A stretch of 64,000 bases of DNA from Bacillus atrophaeus (GTDB taxonomy: Bacteria > Bacillota > Bacilli > Bacillales > Bacillaceae). The translations under genes and the position numbers were made by a program. Under the pieces are notes generated by a model. That model was not told where the DNA came from. It made no database searches and saw only the letters and a program-made list of their open reading frames with translations. The stretch is from positions 969,657 through 1,033,656 of the forward strand of contig NZ_LSBB01000020.1 of NCBI RefSeq assembly GCF_001584335.1, written 5' to 3'. Numbering within the stretch: the first letter of the stretch is position 1; every line of letters begins with the position of its first letter. Positions 42,629 through 51,433 of this stretch are shown here, piece by piece.

Positions 42629-45352
42629 ATGGCAAATCAGAAAGTCGCAACTCAAGATGTTTTCCAAGCAAAAAAGACGTTTTCAACTAATGGAAAAACT
42701 TATCATTACTATTCCTTAAAAGCATTGGAGGACCTGGGTGTCGGGAATGTTTCAAAACTTCCATACTCCATTAAGGTTCTTTTAGAATCTGTTTTACGCC
42801 AGGTTGACGGGCGAGTGATTACGAAAGAGCACGTGGAAAATTTAGCAAAGTGGGGAACTGCTGGATTAAAGGATATTGATGTACCATTTAAGCCTTCACG
42901 TGTTATTTTGCAAGATTTCACCGGTGTTCCTGCTGTAGTTGATCTTGCTTCACTGAGAAAAGCGATGGATTCTGTCGGCGGGGACCCTGACAAAATCAAT
43001 CCTGAAATTCCTGTGGATCTGGTTATTGACCACTCAGTACAGGTTGATAAAGCAGGCACAGAAGATGCTTTAGCTATTAATATGGACTTAGAATTCGAAA
43101 GAAATGCAGAGCGTTACAAATTTTTAAGCTGGGCAAAGAAAGCGTTTAATAATTATCAGGCAGTGCCGCCTGCTACAGGTATCGTGCATCAGGTCAACCT
43201 TGAGTTCTTGGCAAGCGTTGTACATGCGAAAGAAGTGGACGGTGAGCTTATCACTTATCCTGATACACTTGTGGGTACGGATTCCCATACCACTATGATT
43301 AATGGTATCGGTGTTCTCGGCTGGGGCGTAGGAGGAATTGAAGCGGAAGCGGGCATGCTTGGCCAGCCTTCTTATTTCCCGGTTCCAGAAGTCATCGGCG
43401 CAAAACTTGTCGGAGAGCTTCCAAACGGAACTACTGCCACTGATTTGGCATTAAAGGTTACGCAAGTGCTGCGTGAAAAAGGCGTTGTAAACAAATTTGT
43501 TGAGTTCTTTGGCCCGGGAGTGGCAGAATTGCCGCTTGCAGACCGCGCAACCATTGCAAATATGGCTCCGGAATACGGCGCAACATGCGGATTCTTCCCG
43601 GTTGATGAAGAAGCGCTGAATTATTTACGTCTGACAGGCCGGGACGCAGAGCAAATTGACATTGTAGAAGCGTATTGCCGAAATAATGGATTGTTTTATA
43701 CTCCGGATGCAGATGAGCCAAACTTTACAGATATTGTGGAAATTGACTTGTCTCAGATTGAAGCCAATCTTTCAGGTCCAAAACGTCCGCAGGATCTGAT
43801 TCCGCTTTCTGTCATGCAGGAAACCTTCCAAAAACACCTAGTCAGTCCTGCGGGTAACCAAGGATTTGGTCTGGAAGCTGCTGAAGCGAACAAAGAAATT
43901 AAGTTTAAACTGCTTAATGGCGAAGAAACAGTCATGAAAACAGGCGCAATCGCCATCGCTGCCATTACAAGCTGTACAAACACGTCAAACCCTTACGTCT
44001 TAATCGGTGCAGGCCTAGTCGCTAAAAAAGCTGTTGAATTAGGACTGAAAGTGCCAAACTACGTAAAAACATCTCTGGCGCCGGGATCCAAAGTCGTTAC
44101 AGGATATTTGGTGAATTCAGGTTTGCTGCCTTATATGAAAGAGCTTGGGTTTAACCTTGTCGGTTATGGCTGTACAACTTGTATCGGAAACTCAGGCCCG
44201 CTGTCTCCGGAAATTGAAGAAGCCGTTGCGGAAAATGATCTTTTGATTACGTCAGTCCTTTCCGGAAACCGTAACTTTGAAGGCCGGATTCACCCGCTTG
44301 TGAAAGGAAACTATCTTGCTTCTCCGCCGCTTGTCGTTGCATACGCATTAGCGGGAACGGTTGACATCAATTTGAAAACTGACCCAATCGGTGTAGGCAA
44401 AGATGGTCAGAACGTATATTTCAGCGATATTTGGCCGGAAATGGACGAGATTAATTCAATCGTGAAACAAACGGTGACTCCTGAGCTGTTCCGTAAAGAA
44501 TATGAAACCGTGTTTGATGACAATAAACGCTGGAATCAAATCGAAACGACGGATCAAGCATTGTATAAATGGGATAATGATTCAACCTATATCCAAAACC
44601 CGCCGTTCTTCGAAGAAATGTCAGTGGAGCCGGGCAAAGTAGAACCGTTAAGAGGGCTGCGCGTTGTCGGTAAATTCGGTGATTCAGTCACAACTGACCA
44701 TATTTCACCTGCCGGCGCAATCGGCAAGGATACTCCTGCCGGAAAATACTTGCAGGAAAAAGGCGTTTCACCTCGTGATTTCAACTCTTACGGATCACGA
44801 CGCGGAAACCATGAAGTCATGATGAGAGGAACGTTCGCTAACATTCGGATTAAAAACCAGATCGCTCCGGGGACTGAGGGCGGATATACAACATACTGGC
44901 CTACCGGTGAAGTGACGTCCATTTATGACGCTTGTATGAAATATAAAGAAGATAAAACGGGTCTTGTTGTTATTGCGGGCAAAGATTATGGTATGGGATC
45001 TTCCCGTGACTGGGCAGCAAAAGGAACCAATCTTCTCGGAATCAGAACGGTTATTGCCGAAAGCTTTGAAAGAATTCACAGAAGCAACCTTGTATTTATG
45101 GGCGTGCTTCCGCTTCAATTCAAAGCAGGTGACAACGCAGAAACACTAGGATTAAGCGGAAAAGAAGTGATTGAAGTAGATGTTGACGAAACAGTTCGTC
45201 CGCGCGATCTTGTAAAAGTAAGAGCAATTGATGAAGATGGTAATGTAAAATCGTTTGAAGTTTTAGTGCGCTTTGACAGTGATGTTGAGGTTGATTACTA
45301 TCGCCATGGCGGTATTCTGCAAATGGTGCTTCGCGATAAAATGAAAAAGTAA
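42629..45352 (+). CDS. citB: Aconitate hydratase
   Basis: A 907-residue aconitase that isomerises citrate to isocitrate in the TCA cycle and, without its iron-sulfur cluster, binds RNA. Cluster cysteines are seen in [10 protein letters not shown] (one) and [10 protein letters not shown] (two). The swivel domain carries the [10 protein letters not shown] motif. TTGGAG at 42621-42626 is close to ATG 42629, and an AAGGGGG at 42612-42618 fits better as ribosome site; the frame upstream to 42602 adds nine residues without support. A weak hairpin follows at 45365-45398. Confidence 0.98.
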   Translation: MANQKVATQDVFQAKKTFSTNGKTYHYYSLKALEDLGVGNVSKLPYSIKVLLESVLRQVDGRVITKEHVENLAKWGTAGLKDIDVPFKPSRVILQDFTGVPAVVDLASLRKAMDSVGGDPDKINPEIPVDLVIDHSVQVDKAGTEDALAINMDLEFERNAERYKFLSWAKKAFNNYQAVPPATGIVHQVNLEFLASVVHAKEVDGELITYPDTLVGTDSHTTMINGIGVLGWGVGGIEAEAGMLGQPSYFPVPEVIGAKLVGELPNGTTATDLALKVTQVLREKGVVNKFVEFFGPGVAELPLADRATIANMAPEYGATCGFFPVDEEALNYLRLTGRDAEQIDIVEAYCRNNGLFYTPDADEPNFTDIVEIDLSQIEANLSGPKRPQDLIPLSVMQETFQKHLVSPAGNQGFGLEAAEANKEIKFKLLNGEETVMKTGAIAIAAITSCTNTSNPYVLIGAGLVAKKAVELGLKVPNYVKTSLAPGSKVVTGYLVNSGLLPYMKELGFNLVGYGCTTCIGNSGPLSPEIEEAVAENDLLITSVLSGNRNFEGRIHPLVKGNYLASPPLVVAYALAGTVDINLKTDPIGVGKDGQNVYFSDIWPEMDEINSIVKQTVTPELFRKEYETVFDDNKRWNQIETTDQALYKWDNDSTYIQNPPFFEEMSVEPGKVEPLRGLRVVGKFGDSVTTDHISPAGAIGKDTPAGKYLQEKGVSPRDFNSYGSRRGNHEVMMRGTFANIRIKNQIAPGTEGGYTTYWPTGEVTSIYDACMKYKEDKTGLVVIAGKDYGMGSSRDWAAKGTNLLGIRTVIAESFERIHRSNLVFMGVLPLQFKAGDNAETLGLSGKEVIEVDVDETVRPRDLVKVRAIDEDGNVKSFEVLVRFDSDVEVDYYRHGGILQMVLRDKMKK

Positions 45353-45424
45353 GCTTGTAATTGGGAAGAGAGGGCAGAGGTGCTTTCTCTTCTTTTTATG
45401 AAATATTGGCCGCGGGGGTGGCAT

Positions 45425-45937
45425 ATGCTGAAAAAATGGCTTGCGGGAATTTGTCTCAGTGGACTTGCTGTGTATATGTGCTGGACTTTCTATGAGAACT
45501 ATACGAAAAAAGAAGAAGTCGGCATTGAAGAAGGGCAGAAAGCACCCGATTTTAGTTTGAAAACGCTTTCTGGGGAAGAAGCCTCTTTATCGGATTATAA
45601 AGGAAAAAAAGTTCTTCTTAATTTTTGGGCCACTTGGTGTCATCCTTGCCGAAAAGAAATGCCTGCAATGGAAGAGCTTCAAAAAGAGCACTCAGAGATT
45701 GCTGTGGTTGCCGTTAACTTTACCTCTGCTGAAAAGGGGGAGAAAACGGTCAAACAATTTGCTGACTCGCTCCATTTAACTTTCCCGATCCTTATTGATA
45801 AAAGCGGAATCAATGCGGATTATAGTGTTCTAACATATCCGACGACTTATATTTTGGATGAAAAAGGTGTCATTCAGCAAATTTATGCCGGCACGATGAC
45901 AAAAAAACAAATGAAACAAAAACTGGGTCTCAACTAG
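45425..45937 (+). CDS. yneN: Thioredoxin-like membrane-anchored protein YneN
   Basis: A 170-residue TlpA/ResA-like protein with one N-terminal span (residues about 6-23) and a thioredoxin fold outside the cell. The redox motif is WATWCHPCRKE (CxxC, about residues 73-76) and the cis-Pro is in YPTTYILD. It is related to ResA, which reduces apocytochrome c. ATG 45425 is chosen, with GGGGGT upstream, giving the 170 residues of strain 168. It is followed by its own terminator. Confidence 0.94.
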   Translation: MLKKWLAGICLSGLAVYMCWTFYENYTKKEEVGIEEGQKAPDFSLKTLSGEEASLSDYKGKKVLLNFWATWCHPCRKEMPAMEELQKEHSEIAVVAVNFTSAEKGEKTVKQFADSLHLTFPILIDKSGINADYSVLTYPTTYILDEKGVIQQIYAGTMTKKQMKQKLGLN

Positions 45938-45954
45938 GACCCAGTTTTTTAATT
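45918..45954 (+). terminator. Terminator of yneN
   Basis: AAACTGGGTC and GACCCAGTTT pair across the yneN stop codon, followed by TTTAATT. Confidence 0.88.
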
Positions 45955-45969
45955 ATTGAAATGCAACAA

Positions 45970-45984
45970 TGCTTATAATTTTCA
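45970..45984 (+). promoter_or_regulatory. Fur-box-like 7-1-7 dyad
   Basis: TGCTTATAATTTTCA agrees with the 7-1-7 Fur box TGATAATnATTATCA at 11 to 12 of 14 positions and lies 40 bases before a gene of the Fur-regulated basic protein family. Iron repression through Fur is therefore likely. Confidence 0.6.
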
Positions 45985-46023
45985 AAATTGGTAAAAATAA
46001 AAGAATACCCGGAGGTGAGAAGT

Positions 46024-46149
46024 ATGAAAAAAATGAGAAAACGTTCTTTTCATGAACTGGTCATGGAAAATAAAAAAGAGCTGATGACCAATACTGAGTA
46101 TTTACATCAGCTTGAAGAAAAGCTTGAACAGCGTTTTAAGCAAAAATAA
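46024..46149 (+). CDS. Fur-regulated basic protein family (FbpB/FbpC-type)
   Basis: A 41-residue basic protein, MKKMRKRSFHELVMENKKEL, then MTNTEYLHQLEEKLEQRFKQ. The (K/R)RSF.ELV.ENK.EL core is that of the FbpB family, small basic proteins thought to help the sRNA FsrA spare iron. It may correspond to fbpC of strain 168, which I recall only loosely. CCGGAGGTGAG precedes ATG 46024 (ATG 46033 also possible), and a Fur-box-like dyad lies upstream. It is 64 bases before sspN, with no clear terminator between them. Confidence 0.72.
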   Translation: MKKMRKRSFHELVMENKKELMTNTEYLHQLEEKLEQRFKQK

Positions 46150-46213
46150 CCTTTAATTTGTATTCATGTTTACTCCTCCTTTTGAGAATCCTACTTGTTA
46201 AGGAGGGATAAAC

Positions 46214-46360
46214 ATGGGTACCAACAAGAAAAATGGTCAGCCTCAATATGCTCCGAGCCACTTGGGCACGAAACCTGTTAAATATAAGCGTAATAAAGGG
46301 GAAAAAATGCACGACACATCTAATGAGCAGCCAATTATTATGCAAACAAAGGGCGAATAG
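46214..46360 (+). CDS. sspN: Small acid-soluble spore protein N
   Basis: A 48-residue minor SASP, MGTNKKNGQPQYAPSHLGTK, then PVKYKRNKGEKMHDTSNEQP. AAGGAGGGAT before ATG 46214. It is the first gene of sspN-tlp, which is read in the forespore; tlp starts 32 bases later. Confidence 0.95.
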   Translation: MGTNKKNGQPQYAPSHLGTKPVKYKRNKGEKMHDTSNEQPIIMQTKGE

Positions 46361-46392
46361 TGCCCCGTAATCATCATAAGGAGGGCTAACAA

Positions 46393-46632
46393 GTGACAAA
46401 ACAATATCAACCAAACCCTGATGACCGTTCGGATAATGTAGAAAAATTGCAAGACATGGTTCAAAATACAATTGAGAACATTGAAGAAGCTGAAGAATCC
46501 ATGAAAAACGCTTCAGGTGAAGACAAACAGCGCATCAAAGAAAAAAATGCCAGACGAAATGAAAGTCTTGAAGCCTTCCGCAGTGAAATTCAAGATGAAT
46601 CCCAAGCAAGAGAAAACGGTTATCAATCGTAA
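46393..46632 (+). CDS. tlp: Small acid-soluble spore protein Tlp
   Basis: A 79-residue thioredoxin-like SASP (Tlp), with the family pattern DNVEKLQDMVQNTIENIEEA and DKQRIKEKNARRNESLEAFR. It is present in the spore core; no redox motif exists despite the name. GTG 46393 has AAGGAGG upstream. Second gene of the sspN operon, ended by a terminator. Confidence 0.95.
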   Translation: MTKQYQPNPDDRSDNVEKLQDMVQNTIENIEEAEESMKNASGEDKQRIKEKNARRNESLEAFRSEIQDESQARENGYQS

Positions 46633-46657
46633 AAACCAGGGAAACCTGGTTTTTTCT
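46632..46657 (+). terminator. Terminator of sspN-tlp
   Basis: AAACCAGG-gaa-ACCTGGTTT followed by TTTCTC, directly after the tlp stop. Confidence 0.88.
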
Positions 46658-46715
46658 CTTTCATCATTTGATGTGATAGAATAGGGCTAAATCGTGAAAA
46701 AGGGAGCAGAGAATC

Positions 46716-47132
46716 TTGCATGTTTCAAAAAAAGAAATAGAAGTGCGTTATTCAGAAACGGATCAAATGGGGATTGTATATCATGCCAACTATCTTGTCT
46801 GGATGGAAGTGGGCAGAACCGCTTTAATTAAAGATCTTGGTTTTTTATACAGCGATATGGAAAAGAAAGGTGTACTGTCACCTGTCGTAGACATCAATAT
46901 TTCTTATAAAAAACCGCTTCATTACGGAGAAACGGCTGTTGTGCATACCTGGATAGAAGAATACAACGGATTTAAAACGATATATGGCTATCACATATTA
47001 AATCCTGAGGGAGATATCTCAATTACAGCAAAGTCCTCACACATTTGTGTTGATAAAGAAAGCTTTAAACCGATTCAGTTTCGCAAAGCCTTCCCTGATT
47101 GGCACAAAGCTTATGAAAAGGCCAAAAAATAG
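46716..47132 (+). CDS. yneP: Acyl-CoA thioesterase, YbgC/FadM type
   Basis: A 138-residue hot-dog thioesterase of the 4-hydroxybenzoyl-CoA/YbgC class. The motif RYSETDQMGIVYHANYLVWM (residues about 9-28) has the catalytic Asp of the family. The likely reaction is hydrolysis of acyl-CoAs; the natural substrate is unknown. TTG 46716 has AAAGGGAGCAGAG upstream. yneQ follows 11 bases after it. Confidence 0.92.
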   Translation: MHVSKKEIEVRYSETDQMGIVYHANYLVWMEVGRTALIKDLGFLYSDMEKKGVLSPVVDINISYKKPLHYGETAVVHTWIEEYNGFKTIYGYHILNPEGDISITAKSSHICVDKESFKPIQFRKAFPDWHKAYEKAKK

Positions 47133-47143
47133 GGAAGTGAAAT

Positions 47144-47446
47144 ATGATGGCGTTTGGAATTCATCGCGGTGAACTGAATCGCTGGAAAGAAGCTGTTAAG
47201 AGCGGAGAAATCGCGTTTTTAACCCATTACTGGCTGGATGACCGCTTTCCGGAAGCGAAAACAGTGACAAAAGTCGGTTGCAGTGACTTAGAAAAGCTGA
47301 GTTCGTGGGGTGAAAAATACGGATTAAAAAAAGAATGGATACATAAAAGAGATGAATTTCCACATTATGACCTTCTTGGTGAAACCCAAAAAATGATTTT
47401 GGAAAGGGAGAGGCTGACCGATCATCTCTCACGTTTTAAATTATAA
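47144..47446 (+). CDS. yneQ: Hypothetical protein YneQ
   Basis: A 100-residue protein with no signal or membrane segment, matching YneQ of B. subtilis in place and length (99). Conserved-looking features are THYWLDDRFP and HYDLLGETQK. The function is unknown. GGGAAGTG precedes ATG 47144 (47147 also possible). Second gene of yneP-yneQ, ended by a bidirectional terminator. Confidence 0.9.
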   Translation: MMAFGIHRGELNRWKEAVKSGEIAFLTHYWLDDRFPEAKTVTKVGCSDLEKLSSWGEKYGLKKEWIHKRDEFPHYDLLGETQKMILERERLTDHLSRFKL

Positions 47447-47478
47447 AAAAAGAACGCACATCACATGCGTTCTTTTTT
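47447..47478. terminator. Bidirectional terminator
   Basis: AAAAAGAACGCA and TGCGTTCTTTTTT form a perfect stem between convergent yneQ and yneR. Confidence 0.88.
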
Positions 47479-47479
47479 C

Positions 47480-47767
47480 TTATTGATATTCGAATACCGG
47501 CTCTTCGGATGCTTCAGAATAACTGACGAGTAGATCATGATTATCGAAGTACCAAATATCACTTTCTTCAATAAAGAAGGTAATGCCTTCTACTTCAGTG
47601 CTGATTCCGATATCCTGGGGTTCATCTTTTGAGACACCGAGGGAAAAGCCTTTTTGAACGCTGCTGCAGCCTCCGTAACGGACAAAGAACCGAACTTGAT
47701 CGCCGTTCTCTAGCTCTAGCTCATCTTTATACCAATTCAACGCATCTTTCTGAATTTCCATATTCAT
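47480..47767 (-). CDS. yneR: HesB/IscA-fold protein YneR
   Basis: A 95-residue protein with the HesB/IscA fold (core domain FVRYGGCSSVQKGFSLGVSK) but only one cysteine (CS) of the three needed for iron-sulfur transfer, so scaffold activity is doubtful. It matches YneR in length. ATG 47767 follows GGAGAG; the extension to 47794 has no ribosome site. Monocistronic and convergent with yneQ. Confidence 0.92.
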   Translation of the reverse strand: MNMEIQKDALNWYKDELELENGDQVRFFVRYGGCSSVQKGFSLGVSKDEPQDIGISTEVEGITFFIEESDIWYFDNHDLLVSYSEASEEPVFEYQ

Positions 47768-47860
47768 ACACGGCCACTCTCCTTTTATTATCAAAATGAA
47801 TTTTCTCTATTATAACCGTACACGGTTTTACTGTGTCAAAAAAAAGCTCTTACCCCGAAG

Positions 47861-48442
47861 TTAAAGCCACTTCACCTTAGGCTCGGTTTTATTGATAATC
47901 CGTTTGATGTTTGTTCTGTGTCTGTAAACGACAAAGGCAGTCAGCAAGGTGACCACAATCAATAAATATGTATCCTGTTCAAAGAGGCTGTATATAATGG
48001 TATAAACCCCTGTTAACATTGAAGACAGAGAAACATATTTCGTAATGAATAAAAATATGAAAAATACCGCCAGCATTGTAACAAATAAAAGCGGAGCATA
48101 AAACAGCAAAACGCCTCCGGAAGTCGCCACGGCTTTACCGCCTTTAAATTTTGCAAACAAAGGAAACACATGGCCTATAACAGCTATAACCCCGGCAAGC
48201 AGAGGATGAAAATCAATATGCATGAGGTACGGGAGAGCAGCGGCAAGCGTCCCTTTTAAAATATCCCCGGCAATCACTACAGATCCGGCTTTCACACCCA
48301 GTGTCCGAAACGCGTTGGTGGCTCCTAAATTTCCGCTGCCGTGTTCCCTTATATCAATCCCTTTGGCAAGCTTGCCGACAATTAAGCCTGATGGAATGCT
48401 GCCTAGTAAATAAGCTAAAATAATCAATAAAGCAATTAACAT
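47861..48442 (-). CDS. plsY: Acyl-phosphate glycerol-3-phosphate acyltransferase
   Basis: A 193-residue membrane enzyme (formerly YneS) that moves an acyl group from acyl-phosphate to glycerol-3-phosphate, the first step of phospholipid synthesis. The three family motifs are seen: [20 protein letters not shown] with [12 protein letters not shown], then [20 protein letters not shown], and the late RHRTNIKRI. At least five spans. GGAGAAATG precedes ATG 48442. The stem GCTTTAAC-TTCG-GGGTAAGAGC with a long T-run covers its stop codon and is a fair terminator. Confidence 0.97.
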   Translation of the reverse strand: MLIALLIILAYLLGSIPSGLIVGKLAKGIDIREHGSGNLGATNAFRTLGVKAGSVVIAGDILKGTLAAALPYLMHIDFHPLLAGVIAVIGHVFPLFAKFKGGKAVATSGGVLLFYAPLLFVTMLAVFFIFLFITKYVSLSSMLTGVYTIIYSLFEQDTYLLIVVTLLTAFVVYRHRTNIKRIINKTEPKVKWL

Positions 48443-48624
48443 CTACATTTCTCCTTTTTCCAATGTTCCTGATCTTTATTTTAACATGAGATGTCATGAT
48501 CTGATGATAAGTTTTTTGTGAAGTTTGCTAACAATAACATAATGGCAGGCCATATACAATCACATCAGGCTTTGATTTCGCGGCTATCCTTCCTGTAGAA
48601 TAGATAAAAAGGAGATGATGAAAG

Positions 48625-49032
48625 GTGCAAAATCCAACAAAAGCTGAGATCAAAGCGATTCTGGAAAAAAGCAAGCGAATAGCGGTCGTCGGTCTTTCTG
48701 ATCGGCCGGATAGAACGTCTTATATGGTTTCAAAAGCCATGCAGGATGCAGGGTATGACATTATCCCTGTGAATCCGACAATTGACGAAGCGCTTGGCGT
48801 AAAAGCCGTGTCGTCTTTAAAAGAGGTTGAAGGGCATATTGATATTGTAAATGTATTCAGACGGTCAGAACAGCTCCCAGGCGTTGCTGAGGAGTTTTTA
48901 GAAACAGATGCTGACGTTTTTTGGGCGCAGCAAGGACTAGTAAACGATGAAGCTTATGAAATGTTGAAAGAAAAAGGCCGCACGGTGATTATGGATCTGT
49001 GTATAAAAGTTGCACATGCTGTAACAAAATAG
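48625..49032 (+). CDS. yneT: CoA-binding Rossmann protein YneT
   Basis: A 135-residue CoA-binding domain protein (succinyl-CoA synthetase alpha-like fold), with the nucleotide loop VVGLSDRPDRTSYMVSKAMQ and a C-terminal MDLCIKVAH. The role is unknown. GTG 48625 has AAGGAGATGATG upstream. Divergent from plsY and followed by a terminator, so monocistronic. Confidence 0.93.
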   Translation: MQNPTKAEIKAILEKSKRIAVVGLSDRPDRTSYMVSKAMQDAGYDIIPVNPTIDEALGVKAVSSLKEVEGHIDIVNVFRRSEQLPGVAEEFLETDADVFWAQQGLVNDEAYEMLKEKGRTVIMDLCIKVAHAVTK

Positions 49033-49044
49033 ATGAAACCAGTC

Positions 49045-49074
49045 AAAAATCCTTGTGAATTCAAGGATTTTTGC
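49045..49074 (+). terminator. Terminator of yneT
   Basis: AAAATCCTTG-tgaatt-CAAGGATTTT followed by TGCTTTTTT, 13 bases after yneT. Confidence 0.85.
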
Positions 49075-49179
49075 TTTTTTATTTCAAGATTATATTTGCG
49101 TATTATTGTGAAACAGATACAATAAAGCTTGAACAGCTTTTTTGCATACTTTGCCAAGTAAGGCTTTTACCCGCTCCAT

Positions 49180-49227
49180 TTGCTAAGGTTCGCTGAATTA
49201 TATATAATAAAAACAAACGTACGTTCG
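49180..49227 (+). promoter_or_regulatory. parEC promoter with LexA box
   Basis: -35 TTGCTA (49180-49185), 17-base spacer and -10 TATAAT (49203-49208) make a fair sigma-A promoter. CAAACGTACGTTCG at 49214-49227, read on the other strand as CGAACGTACGTTTG, fits the LexA consensus with one mismatch and covers the start point. A weaker half-match CGAATGTATGTC lies near 49266. The leader to parE is about 240 bases. Confidence 0.7.
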
Positions 49228-49459
49228 ATTTTCGAAAAACGGCACCAAAAAGCCGAAAAGCGAATCGAATGTATGTCTTGCGGCGTTTATCAAAATGGAT
49301 TATTAGCTAAAATGTTGCTAAATCAAGCACATTGGTTATAATGATGAGTCCGAGGAGCAGAAAGACAGAATCAAAAGCCTGCTTTGATACTTATGACAAT
49401 GACATGTAAGATGAAAAAAGAGAAAGACAATGTTAGTTTTTTGAAAGGGGTTTGTACGT

Positions 49460-51430
49460 TTGGCTAGAAAACAGCAACAATTTGATTACAACGAAGATGC
49501 CATACAGGTGCTGGAAGGCCTTGAAGCTGTCAGGAAAAGGCCGGGAATGTACATTGGTTCAACCGATTCCCGGGGTCTGCATCACTTGGTATATGAAATT
49601 GTAGACAACTCTGTCGATGAGGTTCTCGCCGGTCACGGAGATCATATTATCGTAAAAATACATAAAGACAATAGTATTTCAGTACAAGACAGAGGCCGGG
49701 GCATGCCTACAGGGATGCATAAACTCGGTAAACCGACCCCAGAAGTGATTTTTACAGTGCTTCACGCCGGCGGTAAATTCGGACAGGGCGGCTACAAAAC
49801 AAGCGGAGGCCTCCACGGAGTCGGAGCGTCCGTCGTAAATGCCTTATCCGAATGGCTTACAGTTACGATTGAGCGGGATGGCTATGTATATAAGCAGCGG
49901 TTTGAAAATGGCGGGAAACCCGTTACATCTCTTGATAAAATTGGCACAACCAAAAAGACCGGGACCCTGACACATTTTAAACCTGATCCTGCGATGTTCA
50001 GTGTGACGACCTACAATTTTGAAACGCTTTCGGAACGATTAAGAGAATCAGCATTTTTATTAAAAGGATTAAAGATTGAGCTGATAGATGAACGTCATCA
50101 AGTGCAAGAGGTTTTCTATTATGAAAACGGAATTGAAGCATTTGTTGCCTACTTAAATGAGGAAAAAGACTCCTTGTCTGAAGTGGTTTCCTTTGAAGGG
50201 GAGCATAATCAGATTGAAGTGGACTTTGCATTCCAATTCAATGACGGTTACTCCGAAAACATCCTCTCTTTTGTAAACAACGTCAGAACAAAAGACGGCG
50301 GAACCCATGAATCAGGCGCCAAGACAGCTATGACAAGAGCTTTTAATGAATATGCGAGAAAAGTGTCTCTTTTAAAAGAGAAGGATAAAAACTTGGAAGG
50401 AACCGATATCCGTGAAGGGCTTTCAGCCATTATTTCGGTGCGGATTCCTGAGGAGCTTCTTCAGTTTGAAGGACAAACGAAAGGGAAGCTTGGCACAAGT
50501 GAAGCAAGGTCGGCAGTTGACGCAGTAATATCAGAACAGCTTGCTTACTTCTTAGAAGAAAACCGTGAGACTGCCACACTTCTTGTGAAAAAAGCAATTA
50601 AAGCGAGCCAGGCCCGGGAAGCTGCGCGTAAAGCGCGGGAAGAGGCAAGAAGCGGGAAGAAACGCAAAAAATCAGAGGCAACGCTAAGCGGAAAGCTGAC
50701 ACCGGCGGGTTCCAGAAATCCTGCGAAAAATGAATTGTATTTGGTTGAAGGAGACTCAGCAGGCGGATCAGCGAAGCAGGGCAGAGACCGGAGATTCCAA
50801 GCCGTCCTGCCGCTCCGCGGAAAAGTTATCAATACAGAAAAAGCAAAGCTTGCTGATATTTTCAAAAACGAAGAAATCAACACGATTATCCATGCAATCG
50901 GCGGAGGTGTCGGAGCGGATTTTGAAGTCGAGGACATTAACTATGACAAAATCGTGATTATGACGGATGCCGATACAGACGGCGCCCATATTCAAGTGCT
51001 GCTTCTCACTTTTTTCTATCGCTATATGAAGCCGCTTATTGAGCACGGAAAAGTGTTTATCGCATTACCGCCTTTATATAAAGTCAGCAAAGGCAGCGGC
51101 AAAAAGGAAATTATTGAATACGCCTGGTCTGACGAAGAGATGGATGATGTATTGAAAAAAGTCGGCAAGGGCTATACGATACAGCGTTACAAAGGTCTTG
51201 GAGAGATGAACGCGGACCAGCTGTGGGAAACGACAATGAATCCTGAATCACGTACGCTGGTAAGAGTGAAAATTGATGATGCGGCGCGTGTAGAGAGACG
51301 TGTGACAACGTTAATGGGCGACAAAGTAGAACCGCGCAGAAAATGGATCGAAAAGAATGTTGCATTTGGTTTAGATGAAGAAAGCAATATTTTAGAAAAT
51401 GAAAACTTATCGGTCGCTGAGGAGGTTTAA
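49460..51430 (+). CDS. parE: DNA topoisomerase IV subunit B
   Basis: A 656-residue ATPase subunit of topoisomerase IV that, with ParC, separates replicated chromosomes. The GHKL ATP site is VDNSVDEVLAGHG with GRGMP and GLHGVGASVVNALS. The TOPRIM domain has EGDSAGGSAKQGRD and the metal-binding DADTDGAH. TTG 49460 has GAAAGGGG upstream. The stop is four bases before the parC start, so they form one operon. A LexA-like box in the promoter suggests SOS control. Confidence 0.98.
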   Translation: MARKQQQFDYNEDAIQVLEGLEAVRKRPGMYIGSTDSRGLHHLVYEIVDNSVDEVLAGHGDHIIVKIHKDNSISVQDRGRGMPTGMHKLGKPTPEVIFTVLHAGGKFGQGGYKTSGGLHGVGASVVNALSEWLTVTIERDGYVYKQRFENGGKPVTSLDKIGTTKKTGTLTHFKPDPAMFSVTTYNFETLSERLRESAFLLKGLKIELIDERHQVQEVFYYENGIEAFVAYLNEEKDSLSEVVSFEGEHNQIEVDFAFQFNDGYSENILSFVNNVRTKDGGTHESGAKTAMTRAFNEYARKVSLLKEKDKNLEGTDIREGLSAIISVRIPEELLQFEGQTKGKLGTSEARSAVDAVISEQLAYFLEENRETATLLVKKAIKASQAREAARKAREEARSGKKRKKSEATLSGKLTPAGSRNPAKNELYLVEGDSAGGSAKQGRDRRFQAVLPLRGKVINTEKAKLADIFKNEEINTIIHAIGGGVGADFEVEDINYDKIVIMTDADTDGAHIQVLLLTFFYRYMKPLIEHGKVFIALPPLYKVSKGSGKKEIIEYAWSDEEMDDVLKKVGKGYTIQRYKGLGEMNADQLWETTMNPESRTLVRVKIDDAARVERRVTTLMGDKVEPRRKWIEKNVAFGLDEESNILENENLSVAEEV

Positions 51431-51433
51431 TGA

